Assembly (NCBI GenBank): GCA_012837685.1
Contig: DUQS01000018.1
Location: forward strand, 1 to 35,976
Reading direction: 5' to 3'
From: Bacteroidales bacterium
GTDB lineage: Bacteria > Bacteroidota > Bacteroidia > Bacteroidales > Paludibacteraceae
DNA length: 35,976 nt
In this document: positions 1 through 9,997 of the stretch, in pieces
How positions within the stretch are numbered: position 1 is the first letter of the stretch
Layout of the letters: every line of letters begins with the position of its first letter
Translations under genes and position numbers: made by a program
The notes under the pieces: model-generated
Told to the model about the DNA's origin: nothing
Database searches by the model: none
The model's input: only the letters and a program-made list of their open reading frames with translations

Positions 1-53
1 CACCCCACTCCACTTATTAACGCAATGATTATAAATAATTTACGAATACTCAT
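1..53 (-). CDS. Partial exported protein, N-terminus only
   Basis: An ATG at 53-51 opens a frame that stays open to the window edge (17 codons). The visible residues, MSIRKLFIIIALISGVG, look like a signal peptide or a first membrane segment: a short basic n-region followed by a hydrophobic stretch. The ATG overlaps the TGA stop of the LysM gene by four bases (ATGA), so it is probably translationally coupled and the last visible member of the gpmI-to-LysM operon. Function cannot be assigned from 17 residues. Confidence 0.55.
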   Translation of the reverse strand, partial: MSIRKLFIIIALISGVG

Positions 54-1705
54 TTTTCAATAATTAGCATTTGTTTTCCGTTATAATGGAAGAGATAATA
101 ATTAAGATTTATCCATTTTTTCTGGTTTCCCGACTGCGAAAAAACAATATTCGACTGTAAATAATCAGCACCGCATGGTTTCGAGAAGGGATAAATATGC
201 GATTGATTGTTTTTCCAAGTCGTTGTAAAATAAGACATAATATCGTAGCCCAACATATCGTAAGCAGGAATTGACGTAACGGCACGTTTTCCATAAAAAT
301 AGTGATAGGTTTTATTATATGTTTCCGTATCCGATTTGGCATTGAACAGCGAATAGTAATAGGTATTCGGCAAATAAGAGAGCCATTCGTTGCCCCACTC
401 TTCAAATCCCCAAAGGCTCAAATTCGGAATATTCAACGCTTCAATATCGGGAAGCAAGCCGGCTATTTCTTTGGTATTGCGCGATGCAAGCACAAGTAGC
501 GTACCGTTTCTAGCCGCCAAATCCTGCAATACACCCACATTTTCCTTCGAAATAAAAAACTCATTGTAATTTTTTCTATGCGCCATCATCGTTTGCTCAA
601 GCATAGCCACAAACATATCCACTTTGTCGTCTTCGGCATCTTGGAAACGGGCAATAATAACTTTATTCTTCCCTATTTTACGAACAATTTGTTCGGAAAT
701 GACCGTGAACAGTTCTTCCTGAGAAGGATTGAACTGAATTAAATAAGGATTGTCGGCATGTTTTTCCAGATGCGATGTAAAAGGAATAACCGTATAAATA
801 CCGTTGGCTTTGGCAAAATCCAAAACCTTATCAGCTTGAGCCGAATAGGCAGGTCCAATAATGAGATTTGCTGTTTTTAATTGCGGATTGGTAAGTAAAG
901 AATCCAGTGTTTCCGGTGATTTTTCGTTATCAAACACTGCCAATTTTACCGAAACGCCACCCTTTTTAGCAGCGTCCAAGGCGATGAGAACACCTTTATA
1001 AAATTCGATAAATTTATCGGAAATACCTTCCAAATCGGGAGTTTGTACCATAAACGGCAACATCAGCACCACATTGAGTGTAGGTTGTTGTGCAACAACA
1101 ACATCTGTATCCCGCTGTTGCTCCTCTACCACCGGTTTTTCGACAGATGGCGATGTTCTTTCAAATACCATACGCACTGAATCTAAAAGCGATTTTCTCA
1201 CTTTTCTATCCATTTTAGTCGACTTTTCCTTATCAGGAAGTGTGTCTGTCAACGGTTGTGCAACCGTTGGTGTCGGAACCTCTTTTATTGGAATTTTTAG
1301 CGTTTGTCCCGCCTTTAAACCGTCTTTTAATTCCGGATTTAGTTCTACTAATTCGTCAATAGATACGCCTTTCTGACGCGACAGTGAATAAAGCGTCTGT
1401 TTCGGCGGCACTACATAATATTCATATTTCTGAGCATCTTCATTCTCTTCTGCTTTTTCAATTACGGGCACCAATATAATTTGTCCCAATTTTAATCCCG
1501 TTTGTTTGGCTAATTCGGGATTTGCTTCTAACAATTGCGCCTGCGAAACTTCAAATTTACGACCGACAGCAAACAAACCTTCACTTTTTTGAACTGCGTA
1601 TTCGTAATATTTTTTACCTTTTACTATCCGTATCGGATATTTCTCGGCAAATACCGAAAAAAATATAAAATTCAGAAAAACAATGAGATAAACTATTTTT
1701 TTCAT
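50..1705 (-). CDS. LysM and periplasmic-binding-fold protein
   Basis: Exported protein of about 551 residues. The ATG at 1705 is preferred to a GTG seven codons upstream, because it gives a normal signal peptide (MKKIVYLIVFLNFIFFSVFA). Two LysM peptidoglycan-binding repeats follow: about residues 35-85, with the LEANPEL and LGQIILVPV motifs, and 95-145, with LYSLSRQKGVSIDELVELNPEL. A Ser/Thr/Pro/Gln-rich linker of about 70 residues leads to a C-terminal domain resembling type I periplasmic ligand-binding proteins (LMLPFMV, LDAAKKGGVSVKLAVFDNE, LIIGPAYSAQ). This architecture is common in Bacteroidetes, where the protein probably sits on peptidoglycan in the periplasm. The ligand is unknown. 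It follows the Usp-like gene by 11 nt in the envelope operon. The domain assignment is firm; the function is open. Confidence 0.85.
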   Translation of the reverse strand: MKKIVYLIVFLNFIFFSVFAEKYPIRIVKGKKYYEYAVQKSEGLFAVGRKFEVSQAQLLEANPELAKQTGLKLGQIILVPVIEKAEENEDAQKYEYYVVPPKQTLYSLSRQKGVSIDELVELNPELKDGLKAGQTLKIPIKEVPTPTVAQPLTDTLPDKEKSTKMDRKVRKSLLDSVRMVFERTSPSVEKPVVEEQQRDTDVVVAQQPTLNVVLMLPFMVQTPDLEGISDKFIEFYKGVLIALDAAKKGGVSVKLAVFDNEKSPETLDSLLTNPQLKTANLIIGPAYSAQADKVLDFAKANGIYTVIPFTSHLEKHADNPYLIQFNPSQEELFTVISEQIVRKIGKNKVIIARFQDAEDDKVDMFVAMLEQTMMAHRKNYNEFFISKENVGVLQDLAARNGTLLVLASRNTKEIAGLLPDIEALNIPNLSLWGFEEWGNEWLSYLPNTYYYSLFNAKSDTETYNKTYHYFYGKRAVTSIPAYDMLGYDIMSYFTTTWKNNQSHIYPFSKPCGADYLQSNIVFSQSGNQKKWINLNYYLFHYNGKQMLIIEK

Positions 1706-1716
1706 AATTATTTTTT

Positions 1717-2418
1717 TTAGTCGCACAAAGTATATAAATCGGCTCTTGGATTGATGAGCATAATGGGTACCTGTGCTTTTTTTATTATTTTTTTCTCTTT
1801 ACAGCCAAAAATGATATCGTCCAGCCCATATTCGCGAGAAGCAGAAACGATGACTAAACCATAACTCTGTTCGTGTGCCGATATAGCCACTTCAAATTCA
1901 ATGCCAAAACTATTTTTTCGTCCTTTCCGAATTTGATACGACAAATGAAACGAATCGAACAATGTACAAATAGCTTGACTATTTTTTTTTGCTTTGCTGC
2001 CGTAGTCGTTCGGTTCAAAAACCGTAATTTCAGAACTGAAAAAACGTCCGAACATACTGGCAAAAGGACCTTTTTCTTTGTCTTCTATCAACATGGAAAT
2101 CGGTACGGCTATTTTTTTAAAATCCACTGTTTGTTCAGGTTTTACGAAACAATAGGGAATGCGTATGTTGCGACATGCCGACAAATAGGTTTGAATTTTT
2201 CGTATATCCCGTAAATCAAATACCAACATAGCCGACTCAAAATTATCTACAAATGCGCCGATTTCTGCTACATTCGACACTTTCGATTGCTGCCCACCTA
2301 TAACAATCGGAACGACAGTTCGTTTAATGTTTTTTCCGATTGTATCAGCAAAAAGCAATGCTGCCGCACTCGCTTCACTTTGTTCGGAAAGTACTACTAT
2401 CGCACCGTCAGACCTCAT
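1717..2418 (-). CDS. Universal stress protein-like (UspA fold)
   Basis: Soluble protein of 233 residues. The first strand (AIVVLSEQSEASAAALLFAD) and the C-terminal VPIMLINPRADLY resemble the start and end of UspA-fold proteins. The middle, with KIAVPISMLIEDKEKGPFASMFGRFF, suggests two degenerate Usp half-domains. The glycine-rich ATP-binding motif of canonical Usp proteins is not evident, so it may not bind nucleotide. No signal peptide is seen, so it is likely cytoplasmic despite its envelope-gene neighbours. Its ATG overlaps the TGA of the upstream OstA-like gene by four bases, implying coupled translation. The fold call is reasonable; the role is unknown. Confidence 0.7.
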   Translation of the reverse strand: MRSDGAIVVLSEQSEASAAALLFADTIGKNIKRTVVPIVIGGQQSKVSNVAEIGAFVDNFESAMLVFDLRDIRKIQTYLSACRNIRIPYCFVKPEQTVDFKKIAVPISMLIEDKEKGPFASMFGRFFSSEITVFEPNDYGSKAKKNSQAICTLFDSFHLSYQIRKGRKNSFGIEFEVAISAHEQSYGLVIVSASREYGLDDIIFGCKEKKIIKKAQVPIMLINPRADLYTLCD

Positions 2419-4166
2419 TGCCGACCTCCTCCCAACTCTTTTTTCAACGAACTGTTGTTATCGCGATTTTTAGTCTTTTCAATAACTTCTCCTTTTATCG
2501 CCTTACTCCCTTTGGCGGTAGTCGTCTCAAAACGCGCACGACCTTTATTCGTAAAAACATCTGCTTTATTTTGTGGTCGGTATTCTATTTGCCACGAAAA
2601 ATTGCGCAAATAGAGTGATTCCGGCGGAATTTGGTCTAACGGAAACATTGTGCCGGAAGGTTTAGGTTTCAGTACCAATCGTTTCAGTTTGCCCTCCTCG
2701 AAATAAGCCGATAAATAACTGCTTTCGGTTTGGTTCAAGCCTATCATCGCACCACTTTCCTCTTTTGGATAAAAAACCGACTGAGCATTACCTTTTACAT
2801 CCACTTGTCGTAATTCACCCTCACGGATATAGGCTACTAACTCCTTGCCCGACAGTTGATTGAATTTTATAGAATCTTCGCATTCTGCCACAAATGCAGA
2901 ATTGATGACCACTACTTTATCTATCTGACCATTTTTAGAATAAGCGCGTATAGTGTCGCCCGTCAGTTGGCGATTGTCCGACCACAATATGGGCAATTGC
3001 AATAAATCGAGCACCGAATCTTTTGTAAAATAGATAGCCGAATCACAAACTCCCTGAAAATCATCGCGATACATACGAACATTGTGAAAAGCTTGTACTT
3101 CTTTGTTGACAGAATCTACCGCATAAGAATAGAGCGTATCGGCGTGCATGAACAACGTATCCTTGCCCGAATATTCCATCATCAGAGCAGAATCGGTAGC
3201 CAAAGCCAATTCGCCCTCCTCAATGTAACGACTGTAATTGCCCAAAAGGGTTATTTGTCTCGCAGAGTCTTCCACAACAATATGGGAAAACGCTTCTCCT
3301 CGACCGTTCTTTTTGTCGTAAAAAATGATTTTTCCCGTAAGATGTTTGCCACCAACATGATAGATATGCGAAAAGTTGAGCAGTTGCGATTCTTCAGTGC
3401 GCGTATTGTACCAACCTTTCTCCGAGTAAATGGTAGTTTCTTCCTTATAAACAATAGTTGTAGGTCCCAAAATACTAGCTATTTCCGTTTTTGTATTATA
3501 GTTCAGAGTGTCCGAGTTTAAAACAAATTTTGGATTTGTCAACACTACGGCATCGTTAAATACGGCATCGTTCGTATTGGGGTAATAGTAACCGTAAACC
3601 GAAGTCAATACATTCAGTTCGTCTTGCAATTTGCCACCTTGAAAATAGTAACCAACATTATTTAATCGGTCATAGTTCAGGCTGTCGGTCGTCAGCGTTA
3701 CCCGTCGGTTTTCCATTTTTACGTTATGGCGCAAACGTGCCATTTTAGTATTGCCATCGTAGTAAAGCACATCGCCATATACAAACAACGTATCGCCTTG
3801 AACAATTTTTACATGACCATAGGCGTTAAACGAGTTTTGCTCTTCGTAGAAATAGGCACTGTCGCAATAGAGAAAAGCATTGTCGTGGCGAAAGCAAACA
3901 TCGCCTTTCAACAATTGTACACCCGGCAAACGCTCTTGGTCGAACGATAAAGTTTCGGAATTTTCCAAATAGACCATCGTTTTTTGCGATTTTGTCGTGT
4001 CTTTTTGGACACGCACTTCATTCTGCTGAACCGTCTGCTTGGGAAAACGTTCCGTTAACGAAACTTTAGGCGATAATATGGATTTTTGCGCCGGGCTGTT
4101 TGCTACGACACCCAACAAAAATAAGAGGGCTAAGCCACATTTATGTCGTTGGAAAAGTAACCGCAT
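2415..4166 (-). CDS. OstA/LptA-like LPS transport protein
   Basis: Exported protein of 583 residues with a signal peptide (about residues 1-26, ending NSPAQ). The body is a long series of short beta-strand repeats typical of the OstA/LptA/LptD-N (beta-jellyroll) family: LKGDVCFRHDNAFLYCDSAYFY, GHVKIVQGDTLFVYGDVLYYDG, VKMENRRVTLTTDSLNYD. Members bridge the periplasm and carry lipopolysaccharide to the outer membrane; in Bacteroidetes large OstA-like proteins of this kind occupy the LptA niche. The C-terminus is Lys/Glu/Asn-rich and probably disordered. It lies 6 nt downstream of a SurA-like chaperone gene, consistent with a shared role in outer-membrane biogenesis. The family is clear; LptA versus another OstA role is inference. 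Confidence 0.85.
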   Translation of the reverse strand: MRLLFQRHKCGLALLFLLGVVANSPAQKSILSPKVSLTERFPKQTVQQNEVRVQKDTTKSQKTMVYLENSETLSFDQERLPGVQLLKGDVCFRHDNAFLYCDSAYFYEEQNSFNAYGHVKIVQGDTLFVYGDVLYYDGNTKMARLRHNVKMENRRVTLTTDSLNYDRLNNVGYYFQGGKLQDELNVLTSVYGYYYPNTNDAVFNDAVVLTNPKFVLNSDTLNYNTKTEIASILGPTTIVYKEETTIYSEKGWYNTRTEESQLLNFSHIYHVGGKHLTGKIIFYDKKNGRGEAFSHIVVEDSARQITLLGNYSRYIEEGELALATDSALMMEYSGKDTLFMHADTLYSYAVDSVNKEVQAFHNVRMYRDDFQGVCDSAIYFTKDSVLDLLQLPILWSDNRQLTGDTIRAYSKNGQIDKVVVINSAFVAECEDSIKFNQLSGKELVAYIREGELRQVDVKGNAQSVFYPKEESGAMIGLNQTESSYLSAYFEEGKLKRLVLKPKPSGTMFPLDQIPPESLYLRNFSWQIEYRPQNKADVFTNKGRARFETTTAKGSKAIKGEVIEKTKNRDNNSSLKKELGGGRQ

Positions 4167-4172
4167 CGGTCG

Positions 4173-5525
4173 TTATTTTATCCAATTTTTATAATGAAAC
4201 TCGCAGTTTCGCCATTCGGGAAAGATATAGATATAGGTCTCTTTTTGTTTATTTTCAATCCACGCCTCCAAAATCTCTTCACGTTTTTTTGCTTCGCAAA
4301 GCATTTTCAATTCCTGATAATCGTCTGAGAGATTGGCTTTGTGGTTAGGGGTTTTCGATTTTACTTGAGCAATTACATAAACTTCTTTGCCAAGCTGTTC
4401 GTTAATCATGGAAAAAGGTTCGGAAATTTCGCCGATATTAAGATTATACACCGATTTCGCTACTTCTTGCGGCAAATTTTGATATTCAAACTTCGATGTT
4501 CCCGTAATAGCATTGGTCATAGTGCCACCGTTCATACGCGTTTCTTTATCCGTCGAAAACTCAAGTGCGGCATCTTCAAACGACATTTTTCCATTACGAA
4601 TAACATTGGCAATGCTGTCCAAACGTTCCATTGCCGCCATTTTAATTTCGGGAGCAACATGTGGACGCAACAATATATGGCGGCAATTCACACGATCGCC
4701 ACGACGTTCAACAAGTTGAATAATGTGAAAACCATACTCCGTTTCCACCACACGCGACACTTTGCCCGGTTCCTGCAAACTGAAAGCCGTATTAGCAAAT
4801 TCGGGAACCAGTTCGCCACGTCCCATAAATCCAAGTTCGCCACCTCTTTTGGCTGTTTCTATATCATCGGAATAAAGACGCGCCAACATTGAAAAATCGG
4901 CATCTCCCTTGTTCACCCTATCGGCATATTCGCGCAATTGATTTTTAGTGCGTTCAATATCGGTAAGCGGGATAGACGGCTCAATGGTAATAATTTTTAC
5001 TTCTACCATTGCCGGAATCATGGGAATACTGTCGGCAGACAACGAATTGTAAAATTTCCGTACATCAGCGGGCGTTAATTTTAAATCGCCAACAATTTTT
5101 TGCTGAACACTTTGTATAACCATTTGATTGGCAATATTTTGCCGCATTTCGTCCTTAATTTCCGAGAATGATTTTTTGAAATATTCTTCCAACTTTTCTT
5201 TGGAACCTATTTCTCTCAAGAAGTGATTGATGCGCATATTCACCTGCATTTCAACCTGCGAATCACCGGCTGAAATGCTATCCAATTTCGCTTGATGTAA
5301 AAACAATTTTTGAACGGCTATTTGTTCCGGCACTACGCAATAAGGGTCGCCGGAGATGCGTATGCCTTCGTATTGAGCACGCACGCGCTGTTCCTCTACT
5401 TCGGAACGCAAAATAGCCTCGTCACCGACAATCCAAATGACACCGTCAATCATGTTTTTTTGGGCAAAAACGGCAAGCGATGCAAATATGCTGCCGACCA
5501 ATATAAATTTTCTCATTTTTTTCAT
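4173..5525 (-). CDS. surA: SurA-like periplasmic peptidyl-prolyl isomerase
   Basis: Protein of 450 residues with a signal peptide (MKKMRKFILVGSIFASLAVFAQ). It has an N-terminal SurA chaperone domain (about 25-170; DGVIWIVGDEAILRSEVEEQR is typical). Two parvulin (PpiC) domains follow, at about 174-272 (FSMLARLYSDD, GGELGFMGRGELVPEF, YGFHIIQLVE) and 279-390 (CRHILLRP, FEDAALEFSTDKETRMNGG). This is the full SurA layout, close to the usual length. SurA assists folding of outer-membrane beta-barrel proteins. The second parvulin domain departs more from the consensus and may be inactive. ATG codons at 5525 and 5516 are both possible starts. The operon context with OstA and two other SurA-type genes supports an envelope-folding role. 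Confidence 0.88.
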   Translation of the reverse strand: MKKMRKFILVGSIFASLAVFAQKNMIDGVIWIVGDEAILRSEVEEQRVRAQYEGIRISGDPYCVVPEQIAVQKLFLHQAKLDSISAGDSQVEMQVNMRINHFLREIGSKEKLEEYFKKSFSEIKDEMRQNIANQMVIQSVQQKIVGDLKLTPADVRKFYNSLSADSIPMIPAMVEVKIITIEPSIPLTDIERTKNQLREYADRVNKGDADFSMLARLYSDDIETAKRGGELGFMGRGELVPEFANTAFSLQEPGKVSRVVETEYGFHIIQLVERRGDRVNCRHILLRPHVAPEIKMAAMERLDSIANVIRNGKMSFEDAALEFSTDKETRMNGGTMTNAITGTSKFEYQNLPQEVAKSVYNLNIGEISEPFSMINEQLGKEVYVIAQVKSKTPNHKANLSDDYQELKMLCEAKKREEILEAWIENKQKETYIYIFPEWRNCEFHYKNWIK

Positions 5526-5543
5526 GCTCTGTGCACTGACTTT

Positions 5544-6401
5544 TTAGAAAAAAGTAATCACTCCATTTTCAACGGCATCCTTAAAGATGTCTTCTTCCAC
5601 ACGGCGGATATATTCTATTTTCTTTTGGTTAAACACTATACCGCGAATTTTATCCTGCGCAATTTCCAATGGTGCAACTGTTTTCGCTAAACAGTAATCG
5701 TTGATTTTCAGCATATAAATATAAGCCGAATCGACTGTTTCATAAAAAGAGCCACCTTCGACGAACAGTTTAGAGTTGTCGATAACTGAAGGCCAATTTT
5801 TCTGAAATTCAGAAAAATTAATCCATGTATCCTCAAAATAATCGTAGCTGGCAGCGTGTTGCAGCGTGTATTTGTCAAGATATTCCAACGATTTGATATC
5901 GCCGGATTTAAGCGATTTACGCACTCTGTCTAACTTTGGCGCAGTAATCGGCACCTTAAGAAACGAACCGCGAATTATTGTTTCAGGTAACAAAAAATCC
6001 TCTTTGTGTCGGTCGTAAAACACAATAATATCGCTGTCGGAAGGCTGTCGCAAACGTTGCTCCACCAACACTTGCAAATAGTTGTGAATAGTCAGCGATT
6101 TGCGATATTCGTCCACCAGTTTTTCTATTTCGGCTTCATTCTGCACATTTTTTTGAGCGCGTTCATACAAAAGATTATCAGTTACCCATTTACGAATGAA
6201 CGTTTCAGCCAGTCGGGCACTATCTTCGGGCGAAATGTTTTCAGGAACAATATGTTCCAACTCGTCCTTGTACAAAAATTTACCGTTTACCTCCAAAATA
6301 GGACTTCGCCCCACCTCGGAAGTCGGCTCTTGGCAACTTCCGAGACAGAGTGAAATCAAAACGATGGCACACAGCCACACTATATTTTTTTTGTTACGCA
6401 A
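5544..6401 (-). CDS. SurA-N-like lipoprotein folding factor
   Basis: Protein of 285 residues with a lipoprotein signal peptide: hydrophobic core then LGSC, with the acylated Cys at residue 23. The N-terminal part (ILEVNGKFLYKDELEHIVPE, then long helices such as FIRKWVTDNLLYERAQKN) matches SurA N-terminal chaperone segments. No clear parvulin active-site core (HIL...GG.LG...) is visible in the remaining 150 residues, so catalytic isomerase activity is doubtful although homologues are often labelled PPIase. It sits between two parvulin genes (11 nt and 18 nt gaps), forming a three-gene set of periplasmic folding factors. It is probably anchored in a membrane on the periplasmic side. Confidence 0.7.
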   Translation of the reverse strand: MRNKKNIVWLCAIVLISLCLGSCQEPTSEVGRSPILEVNGKFLYKDELEHIVPENISPEDSARLAETFIRKWVTDNLLYERAQKNVQNEAEIEKLVDEYRKSLTIHNYLQVLVEQRLRQPSDSDIIVFYDRHKEDFLLPETIIRGSFLKVPITAPKLDRVRKSLKSGDIKSLEYLDKYTLQHAASYDYFEDTWINFSEFQKNWPSVIDNSKLFVEGGSFYETVDSAYIYMLKINDYCLAKTVAPLEIAQDKIRGIVFNQKKIEYIRRVEEDIFKDAVENGVITFF

Positions 6402-6412
6402 TGGTTACAAGT

Positions 6413-8407
6413 TTATTCCTTGATTAATTTCAAAACTTCCTGATTAATTTTTACGGGATATTTAGCGCGCAAATCTTTCACCCACTCGGTTTCCAACCAA
6501 TCACGATAGTCGGATGTTACGGCGCCGCGAACATCTTTGTAGTTTTCAGGACCTTTTTTCAACATTTTTCCATCAATAAACACAATGGGCAAATCTTCGG
6601 GCACAACTACTGCAACACCTTTCTTTTTGAATGCCAATTTGTCGATAACATCCTTGTCGCCGTTTTTCCACAAGCCTTTTTCAACTTTTACAAATGTTAC
6701 ACTGTCGTTATTGATGCGGCTGCTAACGTAAGTGTCTATGGAATCAATCGGTGCTTTTTTCAGCAATTTTTTCACTAATTTAGCTGTTTCCTTATCCTTG
6801 CAACTGAAAATGTGACCTTTAAAATGAGGCTCATTCCACGCATATTCAGCTTTATGTTTTCCAAAATACCTGTTCAGTCCTTCTTCATCTTTGGTCGCTT
6901 TTTCCCATACTTCACGGTTGCTTATCTCAAACAGCAAAATGCCGTCGTGATATTCCTGCATCAAAAAGCGGAAATCGGGATATTTGTTTTCCAACTGCGC
7001 ATCTTCATAAGCCATCAGTTCTCGGTCAACGAAATTATCCAATTTTTCATTAACAATTTTCCATGCTTCGGTAGCCGAACTGTGCGGATTTACTATCAGA
7101 TATTCCGAAAAATCCAACTGTGAATATGTTTTGTCGGCAAACGAGAAGAGAGGTATTGTGTATTTTGCCGATTCTATCGGGAATAACGAATCTGTCGGCG
7201 GATACATTTGAACCAACTGATACATACCTTGTAAACCTATTTCGTCCACTTTATATTTGTAATCTTTGCGAAGTTTTTTCAGGAATGAGCGTTTACCGAT
7301 AAGGCTGCGTTCATCGTTCTGTAAAGCGCGCATAATCTCAGCTTCTTTCTTTTCGTAAGGTTCCAAGCCTTTTTTGTCGATTAATTTAATAATGTGCCAA
7401 CCATAGTGTGATTTGACAGGTTGGCTCACATCACCTTTCTCTTTTAGTGCGAAAGCTGCTTGTTCAAATTCGCGAACCATTTGCCCCACTCCAAACCAAT
7501 TCAACTCGCCACCGCGCTGTGCAGAGCCTCTATCATCGGAATTTTGTTTTGCCAATTCTGCAAAATTTTCACCGTTTTTTACGCGTTGGTACAAGGCATC
7601 TATATCTTCTTTCGCTTTTACTTTTTTCAAAGAATCTTCAGTAAAATGAGCTTGTTTCATAATATGACTTACTTTTACCTTTCCAACAGTCGGACGGCGA
7701 CTGTGTACTTTTATTACATGGTAACCGTAGTAAGTACGTATGGGGCGTGAAATTTTTCCGATAGGTAAAGTGTACATGGCATTTTCAAACGGTTCGACCG
7801 TCATCAATGCGGTAAAATAACCAAGATATCCGCCATTTTCCAAGGCGCTGGGGTCTTCGGAATATTTTTTGGCAACAGTTGCGAAATCCTTGCCACGCAA
7901 CAATTCAGTATAGGCATCCATCGCTTTTTTATAAGCTATTAGCGTGTCTGGGTCTTCTATACGAACTAAGATATGACTCACTTCCACTTCTTGTTTCAAA
8001 CGTTCATACTCTTTGCGACATTCTTTTTCTTCGGCAACTCTGTCGGTAAGATACGGTTTAGCCAACTGCGTGCGATAGCCGGCAAGTTCGTTGATAAATG
8101 ACGGCATAGTATCCAAACCTGTGTTTTCGGCTTCGATAACTTTCAGCTTAAAATTGATGAACAAATCGACATATTCATCCAGCGTTTTTTTGTCGATGGC
8201 GTTGTTGGTATTGTTTTTATTGTAAATGTACTCAAACTCCGCCTGCGTAATATCACGACCATCAATAGTCATCAAAACAGGTGAAGCTTCTACATTTACT
8301 TTTTTAGGCATTGCGGTAAAAGCTGCCGCTGCTCGGTTCTGTTGTGCTTTAAGACCCATGCCTACTGCAAGAGTCAACGCGATACAAAAAATTGACTTTG
8401 TTTTCAT
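6413..8407 (-). CDS. Two-parvulin-domain periplasmic PPIase (PpiC family)
   Basis: Protein of 664 residues with a signal peptide (MKTKSIFCIALTLAVGMGLKAQ). A SurA-type N-terminal region (VLMTIDGRDITQAEFEYIYNKN) is followed by two parvulin domains with well-kept cores: about 138-238 (VSHILVRI, YSEDPSALENGGYLGYF, YYGYHVIKVH) and 245-345 (VSHIMKQAHF, NSDDRGSAQRGGELNWFG, YGWHIIKLID). About 320 further residues resemble another SurA-N/foldase segment. It is larger than E. coli SurA (about 430 residues) and nearer to PpiD-like proteins, but secreted rather than membrane-anchored. It lies 27 nt behind gpmI with no visible separate promoter, so it is probably co-transcribed and is the first folding gene of the operon. 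Confidence 0.87.
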   Translation of the reverse strand: MKTKSIFCIALTLAVGMGLKAQQNRAAAAFTAMPKKVNVEASPVLMTIDGRDITQAEFEYIYNKNNTNNAIDKKTLDEYVDLFINFKLKVIEAENTGLDTMPSFINELAGYRTQLAKPYLTDRVAEEKECRKEYERLKQEVEVSHILVRIEDPDTLIAYKKAMDAYTELLRGKDFATVAKKYSEDPSALENGGYLGYFTALMTVEPFENAMYTLPIGKISRPIRTYYGYHVIKVHSRRPTVGKVKVSHIMKQAHFTEDSLKKVKAKEDIDALYQRVKNGENFAELAKQNSDDRGSAQRGGELNWFGVGQMVREFEQAAFALKEKGDVSQPVKSHYGWHIIKLIDKKGLEPYEKKEAEIMRALQNDERSLIGKRSFLKKLRKDYKYKVDEIGLQGMYQLVQMYPPTDSLFPIESAKYTIPLFSFADKTYSQLDFSEYLIVNPHSSATEAWKIVNEKLDNFVDRELMAYEDAQLENKYPDFRFLMQEYHDGILLFEISNREVWEKATKDEEGLNRYFGKHKAEYAWNEPHFKGHIFSCKDKETAKLVKKLLKKAPIDSIDTYVSSRINNDSVTFVKVEKGLWKNGDKDVIDKLAFKKKGVAVVVPEDLPIVFIDGKMLKKGPENYKDVRGAVTSDYRDWLETEWVKDLRAKYPVKINQEVLKLIKE

Positions 8408-8434
8408 AGTTCAAAAAAAGTTTGTTTTTAATAT

Positions 8435-9964
8435 TTAGTTAATTATTAAGTTTTTACCTGTCATTTCAGTAGGTTGCTCAATGTTCAAAATGTGACAAAT
8501 AGACGGTGCCACGTCTGCCAAAATACCGTCTTCTGTTTTTGCCGATTTATTTTCCGAAATATACACAAACGGCACCGGATTTAGTGAATGAGCGGTGTTT
8601 GGTGTCCCGTCTGCATTCAACGCATTATCGGCATTGCCGTGGTCGGCAATGATAATCACTTCATAGCCGTTGCGTTTCGCAGTTTCTACTACCTTTTCCA
8701 CACAAGCATCAATAGCGATAACGGCTTTTTCGATGGCAGCATACACGCCTGTATGTCCTACCATATCGCCATTAGCAAAGTTTACCACAACAAAATCAAA
8801 TATCTGTTTATCCAACTCCGCCGTTAGCGCATCAGCCACTTCGTAAGCACTCATTTCGGGCTTCAGGTCGTAGGTCGGCACTTTTGGTGAAGGTATCAAA
8901 ATACGACTTTCGCCTTCGAACGGCTCTTCGCGCCCACCATTGAAAAAGAAAGTAACGTGTGCGTACTTTTCTGTTTCGGCAATGTGCAATTGACGCAATC
9001 CCAAATTGGACAATGTTTCGCCCAATGTGTTGCTCACGTTTTCTTTGTCGAATAAGATATAAACGCCTTTAAACGCCGAATCGTATGGAGTCATGCAAAA
9101 ATAATGCAAATTGGGAATAGTTTTCATTCCAAATTCAGGCATATCTTGCTGAGTTAATACTATTGTAAGCTCTTTAGCGCGGTCGTTACGGTAGTTGAAA
9201 AAGATAACTACATCACCCTCACCAATTACCGCAAGCGGTTTGCCGGCAGCATCAACGTGAACAATTGGTTTAATAAATTCGTCGGTAACGCCGTTGTCGT
9301 ACGATTTTTGCATCGCCGCACACATATCGGTAGCCGCTTCGCCCACGCCATTTACCAACAAATCATAAGCTTCTTTAATGCGTTCCCAACGTTTATCACG
9401 GTCCATAGCGTAGTAGCGCCCAACAATGGAAGCAATTTTTCCGCCTGTTGTTTTAAGGTGCTGTTCCAATTGTGCAATAAAACCTTTACCGCTTCGCGGG
9501 TCGGTGTCGCGACCGTCCATAAAGCAATGTACATAAGTATTGGTAATTCCGTACTCTTTGGCAATATCGCAAAGTTTGAACAAATGGTCGAGCGAACTAT
9601 GCACGCCGCCATCGGAAACCAAGCCCATCAAATGGATATTTTTTCCCGATTTTTGAGCGTATTCGTAAGCGCGCACAATTTCAGGATTTTTCAATATAGA
9701 ACCGTCCTTGCAAGCGCGATTTATTTTTACCAAATCTTGATAAACGATGCGTCCTGCACCGATATTTAAGTGTCCTACCTCCGAATTACCCATCTGACCA
9801 TCGGGCAAACCGACATTTTCGCCGGAAGCTTGCAGTTGCGAGTGGGGATAGTTTTTTAATAAATAGTCCCAATACGGAGTTGGAGTTTGCGAAATAACGT
9901 CACTTTTAGTGCCTTTACCAATACCCCAACCGTCCAATATCATCAAAAGTGCTTTTTTATTCAT
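8435..9964 (-). CDS. gpmI: 2,3-bisphosphoglycerate-independent phosphoglycerate mutase
   Basis: Cytoplasmic glycolytic enzyme interconverting 3- and 2-phosphoglycerate, with Mn-dependent alkaline-phosphatase fold. The start at 9964 gives 509 residues, the normal family length; a longer frame would need a TTG start. Visible marks are LLMILDGWG near the N-terminus (metal-binding Asp11), [17 protein letters not shown] with the phosphoserine nucleophile Ser61, [14 protein letters not shown], and the C-terminal metal motif [11 protein letters not shown] consensus promoter lies 34 nt upstream. It is first in a run of minus-strand genes whose other members concern the envelope, a combination with no obvious metabolic logic. 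Confidence 0.96.
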   Translation of the reverse strand: MNKKALLMILDGWGIGKGTKSDVISQTPTPYWDYLLKNYPHSQLQASGENVGLPDGQMGNSEVGHLNIGAGRIVYQDLVKINRACKDGSILKNPEIVRAYEYAQKSGKNIHLMGLVSDGGVHSSLDHLFKLCDIAKEYGITNTYVHCFMDGRDTDPRSGKGFIAQLEQHLKTTGGKIASIVGRYYAMDRDKRWERIKEAYDLLVNGVGEAATDMCAAMQKSYDNGVTDEFIKPIVHVDAAGKPLAVIGEGDVVIFFNYRNDRAKELTIVLTQQDMPEFGMKTIPNLHYFCMTPYDSAFKGVYILFDKENVSNTLGETLSNLGLRQLHIAETEKYAHVTFFFNGGREEPFEGESRILIPSPKVPTYDLKPEMSAYEVADALTAELDKQIFDFVVVNFANGDMVGHTGVYAAIEKAVIAIDACVEKVVETAKRNGYEVIIIADHGNADNALNADGTPNTAHSLNPVPFVYISENKSAKTEDGILADVAPSICHILNIEQPTEMTGKNLIIN

Positions 9965-9997
9965 GAGTTGTTCAATTCTTTTTATGCTATTAACTTG

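Noticed and set aside
109-405. Many long open frames antisense to the minus-strand genes
   Set aside because: They lie inside well-supported genes, show no family resemblance and result from codon composition of the real frame.
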